Source: Oegoconia quadripuncta (lineage: Eukaryota > Arthropoda > Insecta > Lepidoptera > Autostichidae). Taken from it: 64,000 nt of DNA. Under the pieces are notes generated by a model. The model had not been told where the DNA came from, did not search any database, and saw only the letters and a program-made list of their open reading frames with translations. The translations under genes were made by a program, and so were the position numbers. Below, piece after piece: positions 1 through 9,737 of this stretch. Numbering within the stretch: the stretch's first letter is position 1; the number at the start of each line of letters is the position of its first letter. The stretch is from the NCBI GenBank assembly GCA_949316235.1, contig OX438748.1, positions 24,120,575-24,184,574 on the forward strand, given 5' to 3'.

Positions 1-110
1 AACAGTCTTATGACCGGTGAAACGCACGTGAACACTCAAGCATTACTCACTTGAGAGGTGCGCCGAGTTTCACGTATTAACAAACGAAACTCAAATCAAA
101 ACACAATGGA
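1..110. repeat. Fragment of dispersed repeat
   Basis: Pieces of this stretch recur in inverted orientation near 20738-20800: both carry GCGCACCTCTCAAGTGAGT and CACGTGCGTTTCA. It is a partial copy of an unassigned dispersed repeat. No coding capacity is seen. Confidence 0.5.
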
Positions 111-122
111 AAAGAAAATCAA

Positions 123-347
123 TTTTTTTTTATTTGCATAACGGGTTGGTACTTGACCTCAATCACACCTGATGTTAAGTGAGGATGAGGTCGAAGGTGG
201 AAGCGTACTGACACGGAAACCCCAACACATTTGGGGGACTGGCTATCTTATCTCTGACAACCGGAACACAACAATGCTATTAACATTGCTGCTTGGCGGC
301 AGGTTTAGATAAGATGGTGGTAGCTAGTTAGGCGGACACATTTTATA
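123..347 (-). mobile_element. SINE-A copy, headless
   Basis: On the minus strand this reads the SINE-A body and tail, ending in a short poly(A) (poly(T) at 123-131 on the plus strand). The tRNA-like head is absent, so it is 5'-truncated, as expected of incomplete reverse transcription. It matches the full-length copies at 19774 and 20938 over the segment with GTCAGAGATAAGATAGCCAG. Without A and B boxes it should not be transcribed by Pol III. Confidence 0.88.
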
Positions 348-678
348 ATGTTATTACGATTAATTATCATCTAAAATTAGAAAAAGTATAGTCGAACTGT
401 ATGGTTTATTCCAAGGCATACAAGTAATCCAACATAATATTAGAAATGATGAAGAAACATGGAGAATAAGTGAAACATTCCGATCACATAATATACGGTG
501 GTGGCTTGCATGCACACTATGACAGATCACGCGATTGGAAAGCGTGCAAGAAGGGCCGCTAAAATGTTGCGTTTTCAAACTGAAAAGACGAGAAATAAAA
601 CCAAATTTAAATTGGAAGAACATGTGACCTGAAAGGTTCTATGTCCATCACCATCAGTGGTTGCGTGCAAAAAATCAC
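348..678. other. Unassigned stretch
   Basis: Nothing recognisable. The only longer open frame is low-complexity in codon usage, has no family match I can name, and is most likely chance. Confidence 0.5.
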
Positions 679-1115
679 TTTTTTTTTTTTTTATATATGA
701 GAGAGCGGCAAACGAGCATGCGGGTCACCTGATGGAAAGTAATCACCGCCGCCCATGGACACCCGCAACACCAAAAGGGTCACAGATGCGTTGCCGGCCT
801 TTGAGGAAGGTGTAGGCTCGTTTCTTCAAGGTTCCAATGTCGTACTCGTTCGGGAACACCGCTGCCGGAAGTCCGTTCCACAGGGTGGTCGTAAGAAGTT
901 TCTTGAGAATCGTACAGTGGTAGACTTCCACTCATCCAGGTGATGTGGATGGAAATTTAATTATCTCCGAGAAGTGTATCGGTTAAATTGAGCAGCGGGT
1001 ATTAGCTCGAACAGTTCTTCAGAACACTCCCCATGAAATATGCGATAGAGAATGCAGAGGGACGCGACGTCTCTTGGCAACCAATGATAAGGCCTTGTTC
1101 CTACCATATTTTCAA
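679..1115 (-). pseudogene. LINE-d reverse transcriptase C-terminus and 3' end
   Basis: This is a decayed 3' end of a non-LTR retrotransposon. Minus-strand translation gives RDVASLCILYRIFHGECSEE (inside 961-1110) and, in a shifted frame, [20 protein letters not shown] (743-931). These motifs recur at the end of reverse transcriptases of insect CR1/Jockey-type elements, where a conserved LWNxLPxxVFP segment precedes the C-terminus; here it reads [12 protein letters not shown] stop and a frameshift near 931-961 separate the two blocks, so it is dead. The 3' UTR runs to a poly(A), seen as poly(T) at 679-692. The 5' side is truncated near 1115. The same 3' end recurs on the plus strand at 11470-11605. 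The exact clade is uncertain. Confidence 0.82.
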
Positions 1116-1149
1116 GTTCCAGGTTTTTTTTAAGATAATAAATACATAA

Positions 1150-1437
1150 ATAAAATATCCTTAGACATACACACAGCGCCATCTAGTTCCACAGTACGCA
1201 ACTATAGGCTTGTGTTGTGAATACTAGATGGTTGATATACTACATAAATACATTTTTTTGTAAAGAAATACTCATTATAAATGAATAACATCCATAATTC
1301 AGGTGCACATGCCCGTATTCATCGCACAAACATATGCCCCTAGCGGGATTCGAACCCGCAACCTCTTGGTATAGCGGTCAGAGTTACTAGTATAAACTAG
1401 ACGACCTGTTAGGTGTAGTGGACACCTAACAGGTCGT
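1150..1437 (-). mobile_element. SINE-B copy with rearranged head
   Basis: Minus-strand SINE-B. The tail (CTAGATGGCGCTGTGTGTAT-like) is at about 1155-1190 and the B-box GGTTCGAATCCCGCTAGGGG is in reverse complement near 1339-1360. Near the tRNA-like 5' end, a few bases of the expected head are replaced by an inverted copy of the adjoining sequence, giving the hairpin at 1389-1449. The A-box region is therefore disrupted. Confidence 0.88.
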
Positions 1438-1449
1438 CTAGTTTATACT
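1389..1449. repeat. Perfect 28-bp inverted repeat, 5-nt loop
   Basis: Positions 1389-1416 and 1422-1449 are exact reverse complements, separated by AGTGG. The arms contain the SINE-B 5' end (ACGACCTGTTAGGTGT) plus 12 bases of flanking DNA (AGTATAAACTAG), so the inversion includes host flank as well as element. Confidence 0.95.
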
Positions 1450-2040
1450 GTAATACTGTTGGCATACAATAAAGAATATTTATATTGTATTGTACATCAT
1501 CATCAAGTCTTCATTAAATTTCCTCGAACCACCCAGAGAGTCTACCATGATAACAAAAGAATCTTGGAATCGATTTACGAATGTCAATACACATCTTCCT
1601 ACCTCATCACTCGTCAGTCTGCCTTCAATTGTCAACAACTGGGGCCATCTGCTCTTCCATACACGGACAAAAATGCGACTGCGTCACGAGAAAACCTAAT
1701 GTTTTGTGATAATTTGGTCTTCATTTAATTAAATCCTACTCATCAAAGTTACACTAGACATCTAAAGAACCCGCTCACTCAGAAACCCCATCTCATTTGG
1801 AGTACCAATAAAATATAAAAAGCGTAATTTTATAGTCCCAAAACTAAAATTAACTCTAGCTCAGTTTTATTGTTTGTCAAGATATATTGTGTGTAGCCTA
1901 TGTTTTATGGGTGTGTTCCGCAATTTATGGAGTGATCCCACTGAGACAGATGCCATGGCAACGTGAGTACCGTACTTGGACACAAATACCAGCCTCACAT
2001 AGGCTTAGACATAGTAGGATAGATAACTATGACCACTTGA
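1450..2040. other. Unassigned stretch
   Basis: No recognisable element ends. Two overlapping open frames at 1459-1728 show no family motifs, no signal peptide and no splice-site context I can defend. Confidence 0.4.
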
Positions 2041-2640
2041 GTAGAATATAATAAACAGCTTTTAAACGGGTGAACCGAGGATGCGGTTTCTTTATTTGAA
2101 AGCAGTTTTTCTAGCAGCGGTTCTTAGACATGTTTTATCAAAATCGGTTCAGCCGTTTTGAAGATATGTTTTCTACATTTGCAATTTTGTATGCTGCGAC
2201 ACATAATATTTAATTATTTGTCTATGAAAGATTTCCGCTTTTCATTCCAGTCGGCTCATTTGCATTATTTATCAGCCTTTCATATGCCCACGTTGGGGCA
2301 CAGCCTCCCCTTACTTTTTCTTAGCGAGTCGATGGCAAAAAATTCAAAAATTCTTGAGGATCAGAATGTGGCCACGCGTACAGCATTGTCTGTGGCATCG
2401 TAGAGGTCCTGTAGCGTACAAATGTCGGGACACGCAGGGCAACATAGAAGATGCCCCATAGTTTATGGTGTATCACCGCGTGATCACCGCACAAGCTCCA
2501 GTTGTCGTTGGAACTGAGGGTTCAGTTGGACATGTTCTCTCGGCATCTACCGATCCCGGTACGTAGTCTGTTGAGAGATTTCCTTACGTGCCTGTCCAGA
2601 TCGTAACCCGACGGAAGCCTGTCTGAAGGTTGTAATTAAG
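2041..2640. repeat. Fragments of dispersed repeats
   Basis: Around 2135-2160 there is a TCAAAATCGGTTCAGCCG motif, common to the Helitron-like repeat family also at 22070 and 58082. Positions 2320-2375 contain TTCTTAGCGAGTCGATGGCA, which recurs at 6432-6480 together with the following ATTCTTGAGG..CAGAAT. Positions 2400-2640 are more GC-rich but unassigned. Confidence 0.5.
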
Positions 2641-2647
2641 GTCGATA

Positions 2648-2815
2648 ACCTCAAAACTTCAAACTTCAAGCATACATGATATCATTTGTTGAATGTTAAT
2701 TTAAATCTATTGGAAATAAAAATAGGGCTAAGCATTTTTCGGTCAGTCAGTATGTCCAAGCTACCACCGCTTCGGAAAGGGAAATCATCTGTGGTAAAAG
2801 AAGCGGCGCAAGAAA
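2648..2815 (-). mobile_element. LINE-b 3' UTR fragment
   Basis: Matches the 3' UTR of the LINE-b copy at 22808-23345: the AACTTCAAACTTCAAGCAT terminal repeat, then ATTTAAATCTATTGGAAATA, GTATGTCCAAGCTACCACCG and AGCGGCGCAAGAAAC. Minus orientation is inferred from the coding part of the 22808 copy. No coding sequence remains. Confidence 0.8.
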
Positions 2816-2934
2816 CATTTAGTATAGGATCATTTAGTAGATAGTGAGAGATCTTCCCATAATTGGACGCGAGATTTAGGAGCATCATCTGGTAGGACAA
2901 TACGAGCAAGAAGACTATTCCTGCTTTTTAATGA

Positions 2935-3065
2935 CTACGCGCCGGTTGCTCGCCGTGTGGGTGTCGTCGGTCCCTTATTGAGGGGTATGGGTTATGACCC
3001 ATAATCCACCAGTGCGGATTGATGTATTATCAGTCTAGTGGTCGGGTGACAGATAATGTTTTAAG
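2935..3065 (-). repeat. SINE-D2-like tail fragment
   Basis: Contains GACCCATAATCCACCAG followed by TGCGGATT, the reverse complement of the GGTGGATTAAGGCCCATA segment of the repeat at 58640-58935. Divergent and partial. Confidence 0.5.
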
Positions 3066-3189
3066 TCGCCTATAGCTAAACGACTTAACGGCTGCTTTCA
3101 ATTGGAAACAATCTTGGACGCTCCATAGATTCGAACGCTAAAACAGCAGCTTCTTCTTCTCTTCTCTTCTTCTCAAGGTCAGGCAATAT

Positions 3190-3715
3190 TTTACACCGAA
3201 ACAGCTTTTGGTACTTCACCAAGCTCAGGTCCGCTCGTGTATGGAATACTGCTGTCACTTTTGGGATGGTTCAGCCAAGTACCAATTGGCTGCACTCGAT
3301 TCTGTGGAACGACGTGCCAACAGATTCATTGGTGACCATTCGATCATTACTAAATTACAGAGACTCGAACACCGTTGCAAGGCCGCCTGTCTATCAGTCT
3401 TTTACAGCATGCACTTGGTGGGTGTGCGTTGGAATGACATAATCTTATTCCACCATCGCCATTTCATCTTCGGACTACTAGGCGTTGGGAGGGATTCCAT
3501 CCGTTTGTAATCAACATACTGAACACTCACACTTAGCGATTCGAGTGTTCATTCATAATGCGAACAGCCAAGGCATGGAACTCCCTTCCGGCGTCAGTCT
3601 TTCCTGAATTCTACAGCCTTGGGATCTTCAAGAGCAGGGTGAATAGGCTTCTACTGAGATCGCGTGCTTCATCCTTGGCCACATCCATTCCATTGTTCAT
3701 AAAAAAAAATTGTGA
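3190..3715 (+). pseudogene. LINE-c reverse transcriptase C-terminus
   Basis: This is the remains of the reverse-transcriptase C-terminal region of a non-LTR element. The frame at 3208-3510 reads QAQVRSCMEYCCHFWDGSAK and LDSVERRANRFIGD, followed by a block resembling the RxxAxLxVFYRIHxGEC region found in insect CR1/Jockey-like RTs. A second frame at 3558-3715 reads AKAWNSLPASVFPEFYSLGI and FKSRVNRLL, the conserved terminal WNSLPxxVFP block. The frame break and a stop at 3510 show it is inactive. The same terminal block recurs at 42265-42400 and, partially, at 21865 and 24425. No endonuclease or upstream RT motifs are present, so it is strongly 5'-truncated. Confidence 0.85.
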
Positions 3716-4424
3716 ACGATTATTTAACGTGTCCGCCAAATCACGGAGACACAGTTGTATTAAAAAGCCACTTGCACCCATCCATTGGACTATCTGCACC
3801 AGATATTGCTTAACTTTGCTATTCAAATGCACCACAACTGCTTCCATAAATACAGTTCAATGGACGTTTCAGGTACGAGGCCAAAGAGTTTTTGTAACCA
3901 TATATATATCCTCGATTACTCATAGATATAACCTTGATATTAAGGCCCCTGTACATATAATTCTCATAATACGCAATAATATTTAAATGATTCTAATTTT
4001 TTTTTTTACTTATTATTATAATTGGGTGTATGTAAGATTTTTTTTACAATAATACTTGACCTTAAGACTGTCTTAGGACCTGTCCAGTTTTATCAACAAT
4101 GCGTTAAGAGGTTTTATTCCATCAATACGTCAATACAGAATAAAACATCACTATGACCTGCATTCGAGAGGCCTAAAAGCTCAATATAAATAATACATAA
4201 TACAGGGTTGTTCTGTATCAACGATAAAATATATTTTACTTAAAGACAAGTCCATCAAAAACAAAGGAAAAAATACATATACATCCTAACATAGAACCTC
4301 GTTCTTTTTGAAAATTTTGATTAAAAAATTATTTTGAAATGTGTTCTATACATCCGACTGAATCAAGTTATGCTTGACACCTGACTGACAGATAAATGCA
4401 ATATGCTCTTTTATTATTTCCAGT
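3716..4424. other. Unassigned AT-rich stretch
   Basis: Mostly without recognisable structure. Positions 4080-4215 (TGACCTGCATTCGAGAGGCC, then TAAATAATACATAATA) resemble 13560-13640, so a dispersed repeat fragment is present there. No gene is seen. Confidence 0.4.
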
Positions 4425-4630
4425 AGATTTCGAATCCCGCTAAGGGTATATACTTGTATGATGAATACAGATATGTGTTCCCGAGTTATGGATGTTTTTC
4501 ATTTGTACATGTATTTTTTTACAAAAAAAATGTAATTGTGTAGTTTATCAACCATCTGGTATCCAATACAAGCCTAGTAGCTTAGTACGGTATTACATGG
4601 GGATGTGTGTATGTACGAAGAAATTTTTAT
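4425..4630 (+). mobile_element. SINE-B copy, head truncated
   Basis: Begins inside the B-box (TTCGAATCCCGCTAAGGG). It continues through GAGTTATGGATGTTTTTCAT and ACCATCTGGTATCCA to the tail. The 5' half of the tRNA-like head is missing. Confidence 0.85.
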
Positions 4631-4637
4631 TAAAAAA

Positions 4638-4797
4638 AATGTCATTCAACAAATGATGTTCACAAATGATTGTTAACAATACGATAATTAATAAATCTTA
4701 CATTGAAATAAATGCTCGACGTTTAAGGTGCGTCAGGATCGTAGCAAGTGGAGATCTCTGGTCTCTGCCTACCCTTACTGGCAACTTTATGTATGTT
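4638..4797 (+). mobile_element. LINE-b 3' tip followed by RTE-like 3' fragment
   Basis: Positions 4640-4725 end in TCTTACATTGAAATAAATGC, the LINE-b 3' tip. Positions 4727-4797 read GTGCGTCAGGATCGTAGCAA and GGTCTCTGCCTACCC, the 3' coding tip of the RTE-like element described at 24001-24207. These are two retrotransposon ends joined head to tail. Confidence 0.65.
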
Positions 4798-5281
4798 TTT
4801 TGACTAGTGAGTGGCTATATTGATTGGCTGCCCTAAATTCTATACTAATACATTATCCGGCTTCACCTATTACATTCGTTCTACGTTAACAAATCAAGAA
4901 TCGAAGATACACGCAATTGATTCTGTCAGGCATTTAGATTTATGGATATAAAATAGTATTTATATATCAAATTGTATGAACGGTTTGTGAAAATACACCG
5001 TATATTCGGTTTATATCACCATAACACGTAAGGTTGTATACCTCGGACTGTAGGAAGAATTTTTACAATACAGCATATTGAATATTATAAAAAATAAACC
5101 TTATTATAATGACAATAGACATATATTTTAAATTGAAACATTTTAGATAATGGTATTGCAATCTGTGATCAAAACGATACAGTCATCTTGTATAAAAACT
5201 TAGTTTTGTATCATCGAGTTAAAAATAGATTTGTTATAAAAAAATTACTGGATCAATTTCTGAAGGAGGATTGCAAAAAAT
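4798..5281. other. Unassigned stretch
   Basis: AT-rich. I see no element ends or coding signal. Confidence 0.4.
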
Positions 5282-5592
5282 TAACCGCCTCCGTGGCTCA
5301 ATGTAAACAACATAGGGTTTATGAATCGGAGGTCGCGGGTACATGTTTAGTACTCGGGTTGGTGTTAGGGGATTTTAAATATCCGCCTGGCTAGCTACCA
5401 CCATCTTATCTAAATCTGCCGCCAAACAGCAATGTTCTAGCATTGTTCTGATCCGGTTGTCAGAGATAAGATAGTCAGTTCCCCCAAAAAGATGGGGTTT
5501 CCGGGTCAGTACGCTTCCACCTTCGGCCTCATCATCACTTAACATCAGGTGTGATTGAGGTCAAGTGCTAACACGTTGAGCATAAAAAAATA
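5282..5592 (+). mobile_element. SINE-A copy with B-box deleted
   Basis: A SINE-A that starts at the tRNA-like head (ACCGCCTCCGTGGCTCAATG) and ends in poly(A) near 5590. The head lacks the 17-18 bases with GGTTCGATCCC: the sequence passes from GGTCGCGGG straight to TACATGTTTAG. With the internal Pol III B-box gone, the copy cannot be a source element. Confidence 0.92.
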
Positions 5593-5769
5593 TAAGATTA
5601 GATATACAGGGGGACGAACGACTTTATGAAGGTATAAAGAAGTCGCATGATCCAAGCCGCTAGCAAGCGGTCGCTTTGCAGATGTCTCTATAATCTATGT
5701 TCAGCTGTGAACACCCTGTGGCTTGTATGAAGATGATCGTAAACGGTGACAAGAAGGCATGCAAAGTCT

Positions 5770-6335
5770 TATATTTCATAGGACAAAATTTTCTCATTCA
5801 TAAACAAACAGCTTTGTTCATTCACAAAGCTGACTTCTCAGAGACGATCGAGCAATAAACTCCAAGGTTGACCTTTTTGAGTAAGTTCTGGGTATGTTGT
5901 GACTCGACTAAACAAGGAAACATATATCTAATACCTATTCTTAATTGATGAATATAGCCGAACGCCTTATGATGCTAGACATGCCATGCTAGACAATGAT
6001 CACGTAGCCATGACTACTTCTTATTTTTCATTCGTTCCTATAAAAACTCTACTTTACGATGATTTTGTTTAAATATAGGGCAGAAGTGCTCTTACAAAAG
6101 GCAACTTTTTCCTGAAAAGATAAAGCATGAAACTCGAGGAGTTGCTCTATTACAAAGCAGGTTTTATATTACAAAACAGGCACAACAATATTTCATTATT
6201 AATTGTGAAATAGCCTGACATGCGAACAAGCTGGTTTTGTCCAGAAATGATTATCATCTATTTAGACTATTTAGTCTGATGTTTTATAATATACTGCCAT
6301 AATAAATTTCTGTTTTGTAGTATCTCTAAAATTGA
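5770..6335 (-). mobile_element. Two LINE-a 3' end fragments
   Basis: Positions 5785-5960 share TTTTTGAGTAAGTTCTGGGT and GTGACTCGAC with the copy at 36640-36700. Positions 6115-6330 share GAAACTCGAGGAGTTGCTCT, AATTGTGAAATAGCCTG and TTTATAATATACTGCC with 61574-61770. Both read as 3' UTR plus the last residues of the reverse transcriptase on the minus strand. They are likely separate truncated insertions. Confidence 0.68.
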
Positions 6336-6903
6336 AAGGAAGATTAAAAAATATATAGGCCATTTGTATGAATTACCGACCATGCGGAGGCGGCTTAAGT
6401 GATCAACAAGGTTATATTTATTTCTTGTATTCTTCTTAGCGAGTCGATGGCAAAAATATCAAATTCTTGAGGGCCAGAATATGGCCATTATTTGTTTCTT
6501 GTATTGACATCATATTTATCACTATTTATCTTAAACGAGACAATGTTTTTTTTGGCATATATATTAAATTTCCAAATGTACTTTGATCTAGATCTAGAAA
6601 TTTATTGTTTTATTTCGACTCGACAATCTTGCTCGGTGTCGTAAATACATAAACCAAATTCCACGAGACGTGAAGGCGTCCTGCTGAGTCGATTGCTCAA
6701 TAACATGATCGGTCAGTACTGTTATCCTTAAAACAGATTTACCTAGATTCCTTGTCAATACTATAAAATATGGTTCAACTGTAGATCAGTTAGCTAGTCA
6801 ACAATTAGGTGTTTCACCATAGACTAGCTAGAGAATGCCAAAATCATTTATGTTAAATAATAGCTTTCCGCCCGAAACGAACGAACGAAAAGTCGACGAA
6901 CGT
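6336..6903. other. Mostly unassigned stretch
   Basis: Positions 6432-6480 hold the second copy of the TTCTTAGCGAGTCGATGGCA repeat seen at 2320. The rest shows nothing recognisable. Confidence 0.4.
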
Positions 6904-7323
6904 TTGGTTGATGGTAGGGCATTTTAAAATGTCCGCCTGGTTAGCTACCACCATCTTATTTAAATCTGCCGCCAAGCAGCAATGTTAATAGCATTGTTGT
7001 GTTCCGGTTGTCAGAGATAAGATAGCCAGTCCCCCAAATGTGTTGGGGTTTCCGGATCAGTACGCTTCCACCTTCAACCTCATCTTCACTTAACATCAGG
7101 TGTGATTAATAATCTCTTTATTGACTTACTAAATTGTTACAATCTCCTATGAAGCCTCTGACACCTAAACTAGGTTAAATAAACCTGTATCTCAGGAGTC
7201 AGTGGCTTCTCCCAATTTAAACTTAAAACAAAGATGCCAAGAAAGCCTATTATCTAAATCACAAAGTTTTCAATTTCAATCTCGATTGAGGTCAAGTACG
7301 AAACCGTCGTGCATATAAAAAAG
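6904..7323 (+). mobile_element. SINE-A copy split by a 176-bp insertion
   Basis: The SINE-A body runs 6904-7107 and resumes at 7284-7323 (CGATTGAGGTCAAGTACG, then A-rich). The interrupting segment is 7108-7283. Duplicated GATT flanks it (7104-7107 and 7284-7287). The head is missing. Confidence 0.9.
7108..7283 (-). mobile_element. Insertion inside SINE-A
   Basis: 176 bp flanked by a 4-bp GATT duplication. Read on the minus strand it ends in AGTCAATAAAGAGATTATT, which contains AATAAA, so it looks like a retroposed 3' end in minus orientation. I do not recognise the source family. Confidence 0.7.
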
Positions 7324-7334
7324 AACTTGAAATC

Positions 7335-7560
7335 TAATATCTTAAATGCGGAAATTTGTTTGTTTATTTGTTTATTTGTTGCTCAATCACGGCAAAACGG
7401 ATGAACGGATTCGGATGAAATTTGGTACATATGTAGAATATACCCTCGATTAAGACATAGGATATTTTTTATCCCGATAGAGTGAGTAGTTTCCGCAGGA
7501 TACAATAAATAAACATATCTGCGATTAAAGCTATTCCATGCTAAGCTAGTATAATATAAA
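7335..7560 (+). repeat. Helitron-like dispersed repeat, partial
   Basis: Contains CGGATTCGGATGAAATTTGG and ATAGGATATTTTTTATCCCG, diagnostic of a very common lepidopteran repeat whose better copies here are at 22070 and 58082. The 3' end with the GCTAG terminus is not clear in this copy. Confidence 0.6.
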
Positions 7561-7594
7561 CTTCACTAGTAATATCCATAGAGTTGTGTCGTTT

Positions 7595-7700
7595 CGGCAT
7601 GTAAAAAAAAAAGGACCCACCCGTCTCTTGTCATTGGTGTCGTATAAGGCGCCATGGGATTTCCACTCCCTGTCACGGGGTCGGCGACAAGTCGTCAGAG
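7595..7700 (+). repeat. Fragment of GACCCACCCGTC repeat
   Basis: GACCCACCCGTCTCTTG..GGTGTCGTATAAGGCGCC resembles the reverse complement of 15405-15450 (AGTCGCCTTTTATGATACCC, then ACGGGAAGCGACGGGTC). It looks like a retrotransposon remnant, family not assigned. Confidence 0.5.
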
Positions 7701-7781
7701 CTCCATCCTGCTCCATCACATGCATATTTGCATAAGTCTATATAGCCCATTTCGTTTCTCGCGTACGCAAAATCTTAGGTA

Positions 7782-9325
7782 CCGTAAAACTAGGCAACTT
7801 TACCATATTTTTCGTCAAAAATCAATGTATTTTTTTTGTTTTGGGACATACAGAACTGTATTTTTTTTTATATGCTTTATTAGACATTTGGCTATCATAT
7901 CATTAATTTATTCTTCAATAAAACTTTATAATAACAATCCTACAGAGTGATATAGGTCATGGGTAAAGATAACTCAAATTTGGCAAGATTACCTACGCGA
8001 TTTTTTTCATGTTAAACTGCATTGTAATGCAAATTCTGGTAAAGTTGGTGTAGATTATGGGGCCTTTTTTTATAAAATAAGAAAAATGCGGAGGAAACCA
8101 TTTAATAAAATGGCAATACTGACTGTAGGTAAAGTTGCCAAGGAATTATTGCAATTTTCATACAAAAATATTTTTGGCTTAGGGTTGTCAAAAAAATGAA
8201 AGACAGTTTATTTTTTTTATCATATTTATATTAAAGAAAGTTTTGCTTACAAAAAAAAAGAAATAGGTACCTAAATTAGGTCCTTATTAATTGTCAATAT
8301 CACAATTCTCTCAAAATATAAGGTAAGGTTATTTTAGTACCTAGGTACCTATCTAATTAAAGAACTATGAAATAGAATAGTAACAAAAACACGTAATAAA
8401 TCTTTAAAATTGCAACAAGTGTTACTTTAAACTTAAAACTATTAGGAATTAGATGGCGTTGTTACGAGATTTTATAATTTTTAATTTTCATAGGTTTATT
8501 TTACATTATTAACGTTTAGAAACCAAATTCGCGCAATTTTGGGTACATTTGTCATCAGTATAAATCATAATACAAGCAGTAAATATTCACACTTTCGAAT
8601 GTTTCTCGACCAAAGTGAATTATTTTTTGTATGGAAATCGTACCACCTTAAGACATAAGTTTACATATACACTCTTGAAAAACATTACCCTCTTTCTGGC
8701 GCAGTCAAGTAATAATAGATAGATAAGTAAGTATTTTTAAACAACTAACTTCTTATCCCGATTGTAATATCCTCAAAATAAACACAAAAAGAAAACCTAT
8801 GTACCTACATATTTACACTCAAACGAGATGTAGGTAGATAAGTACCTACATAGGTACCTAATTTTCCAAGTTTAGCTTGATGGCAACCCTAACCACAGGT
8901 AAACTTACCACAAAGTAGTCACTGGCAACTTTACCTAAATCCAAGTAACATTACCCACGGAAATAATTTGAATAAAAATAGATAATAGCAGTTACTACTA
9001 TTATCACTGTAATCCTGACTATATTTTACACATAATATGTTAAAATAGCTTACCTGTCATAAGTTGGGACAACGCTGCAACCACAATTTATCCATAAATA
9101 TTTTTTACGTCCTCACACCTGTCCAGTTTGGGCTGCCATATTGACATAACGTTAAGTGTTGCCAGTTGATAATTATTACGAAATGTTTCCAAAATCAGTT
9201 CAAATTATCCTACCATTAAAATAAAGCTTGTATATACACAAGTTTTCTCAGTAACTGTCTTTAAATCAAATACCTATGATATGGTAATTTTGCCACAGGT
9301 TTGGTAAAGTTGCCTAGTTTTACGG
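7782..9325. mobile_element. T2: 1.54-kb non-autonomous TIR transposon, TA target
   Basis: Terminal inverted repeats of 24 bp lie at 7782-7805 and 9302-9325; they begin CCGTAAAACTAGGCAACTTT and match exactly. TA flanks both ends (7780-7781 and 9326-9327). The first ~360 bp and last ~450 bp hold repeated 12-mers of the form GGTAAAGTTGCC in both orientations (7793, 7982, 8038, 8128, 8898, 8924, 9283, 9303, plus a weaker 8944). There is no transposase-length open frame, so it is non-autonomous or a deletion derivative. TA flanks suggest a Tc1/mariner-type or other TA-targeting superfamily, which cannot be fixed without an autonomous relative. Confidence 0.87.
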
Positions 9326-9356
9326 TATTTCCTTTTTATTTCGAAATTATTATATA

Positions 9357-9545
9357 CGACCTGTTTGGTGTAGTGGTTAGAAACTCTGAGCACTATACCA
9401 AAAGGTCGCGGGTTCGAGTCCCGCTAGGGGCATATATTTGTATATAGTCCTCCAAATAAGTTGACGGTTCCACCTTCAACTTCATCTTCACTTAACATCA
9501 GATGTAATTGAGGTCAAGCGCTAACCCGTAATGCATAAAAAAATA
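9357..9545 (+). mobile_element. Chimeric SINE: SINE-B head, SINE-A tail
   Basis: Positions 9357-9443 are a good SINE-B tRNA-like head with A-box TGGTGTAGTGGTTAG and B-box GGTTCGAGTCC, followed by GCTAGGGGCATATATTTG. From about 9444 the sequence becomes SINE-A tail: AGTCCTCCAAATA, CCACCTTCAACTTCATCTTC, CTTAACATCAG, GGTCAAGCG, poly(A) at 9537. About 17 bases of SINE-A are deleted near 9463. No SINE-B body is present. Confidence 0.87.
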
Positions 9546-9737
9546 CGACCTTATCACTAGCGAAGAATCACGAGGAAAGGAACTTGAAAATATCTAGATT
9601 ATGTACAACCATTGTCCGGAGACTTGTTTTTGGCGCGTTGCCCAACGTTTACGACTGTTATATTCTTATTTATGGTACCCTAATATCTTCTATACATATA
9701 AAGAAGTAAAAGGACCGTGTAATCACTAATGCCTCCG
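9546..9737. other. Unassigned stretch
   Basis: No recognisable structure. Confidence 0.35.
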
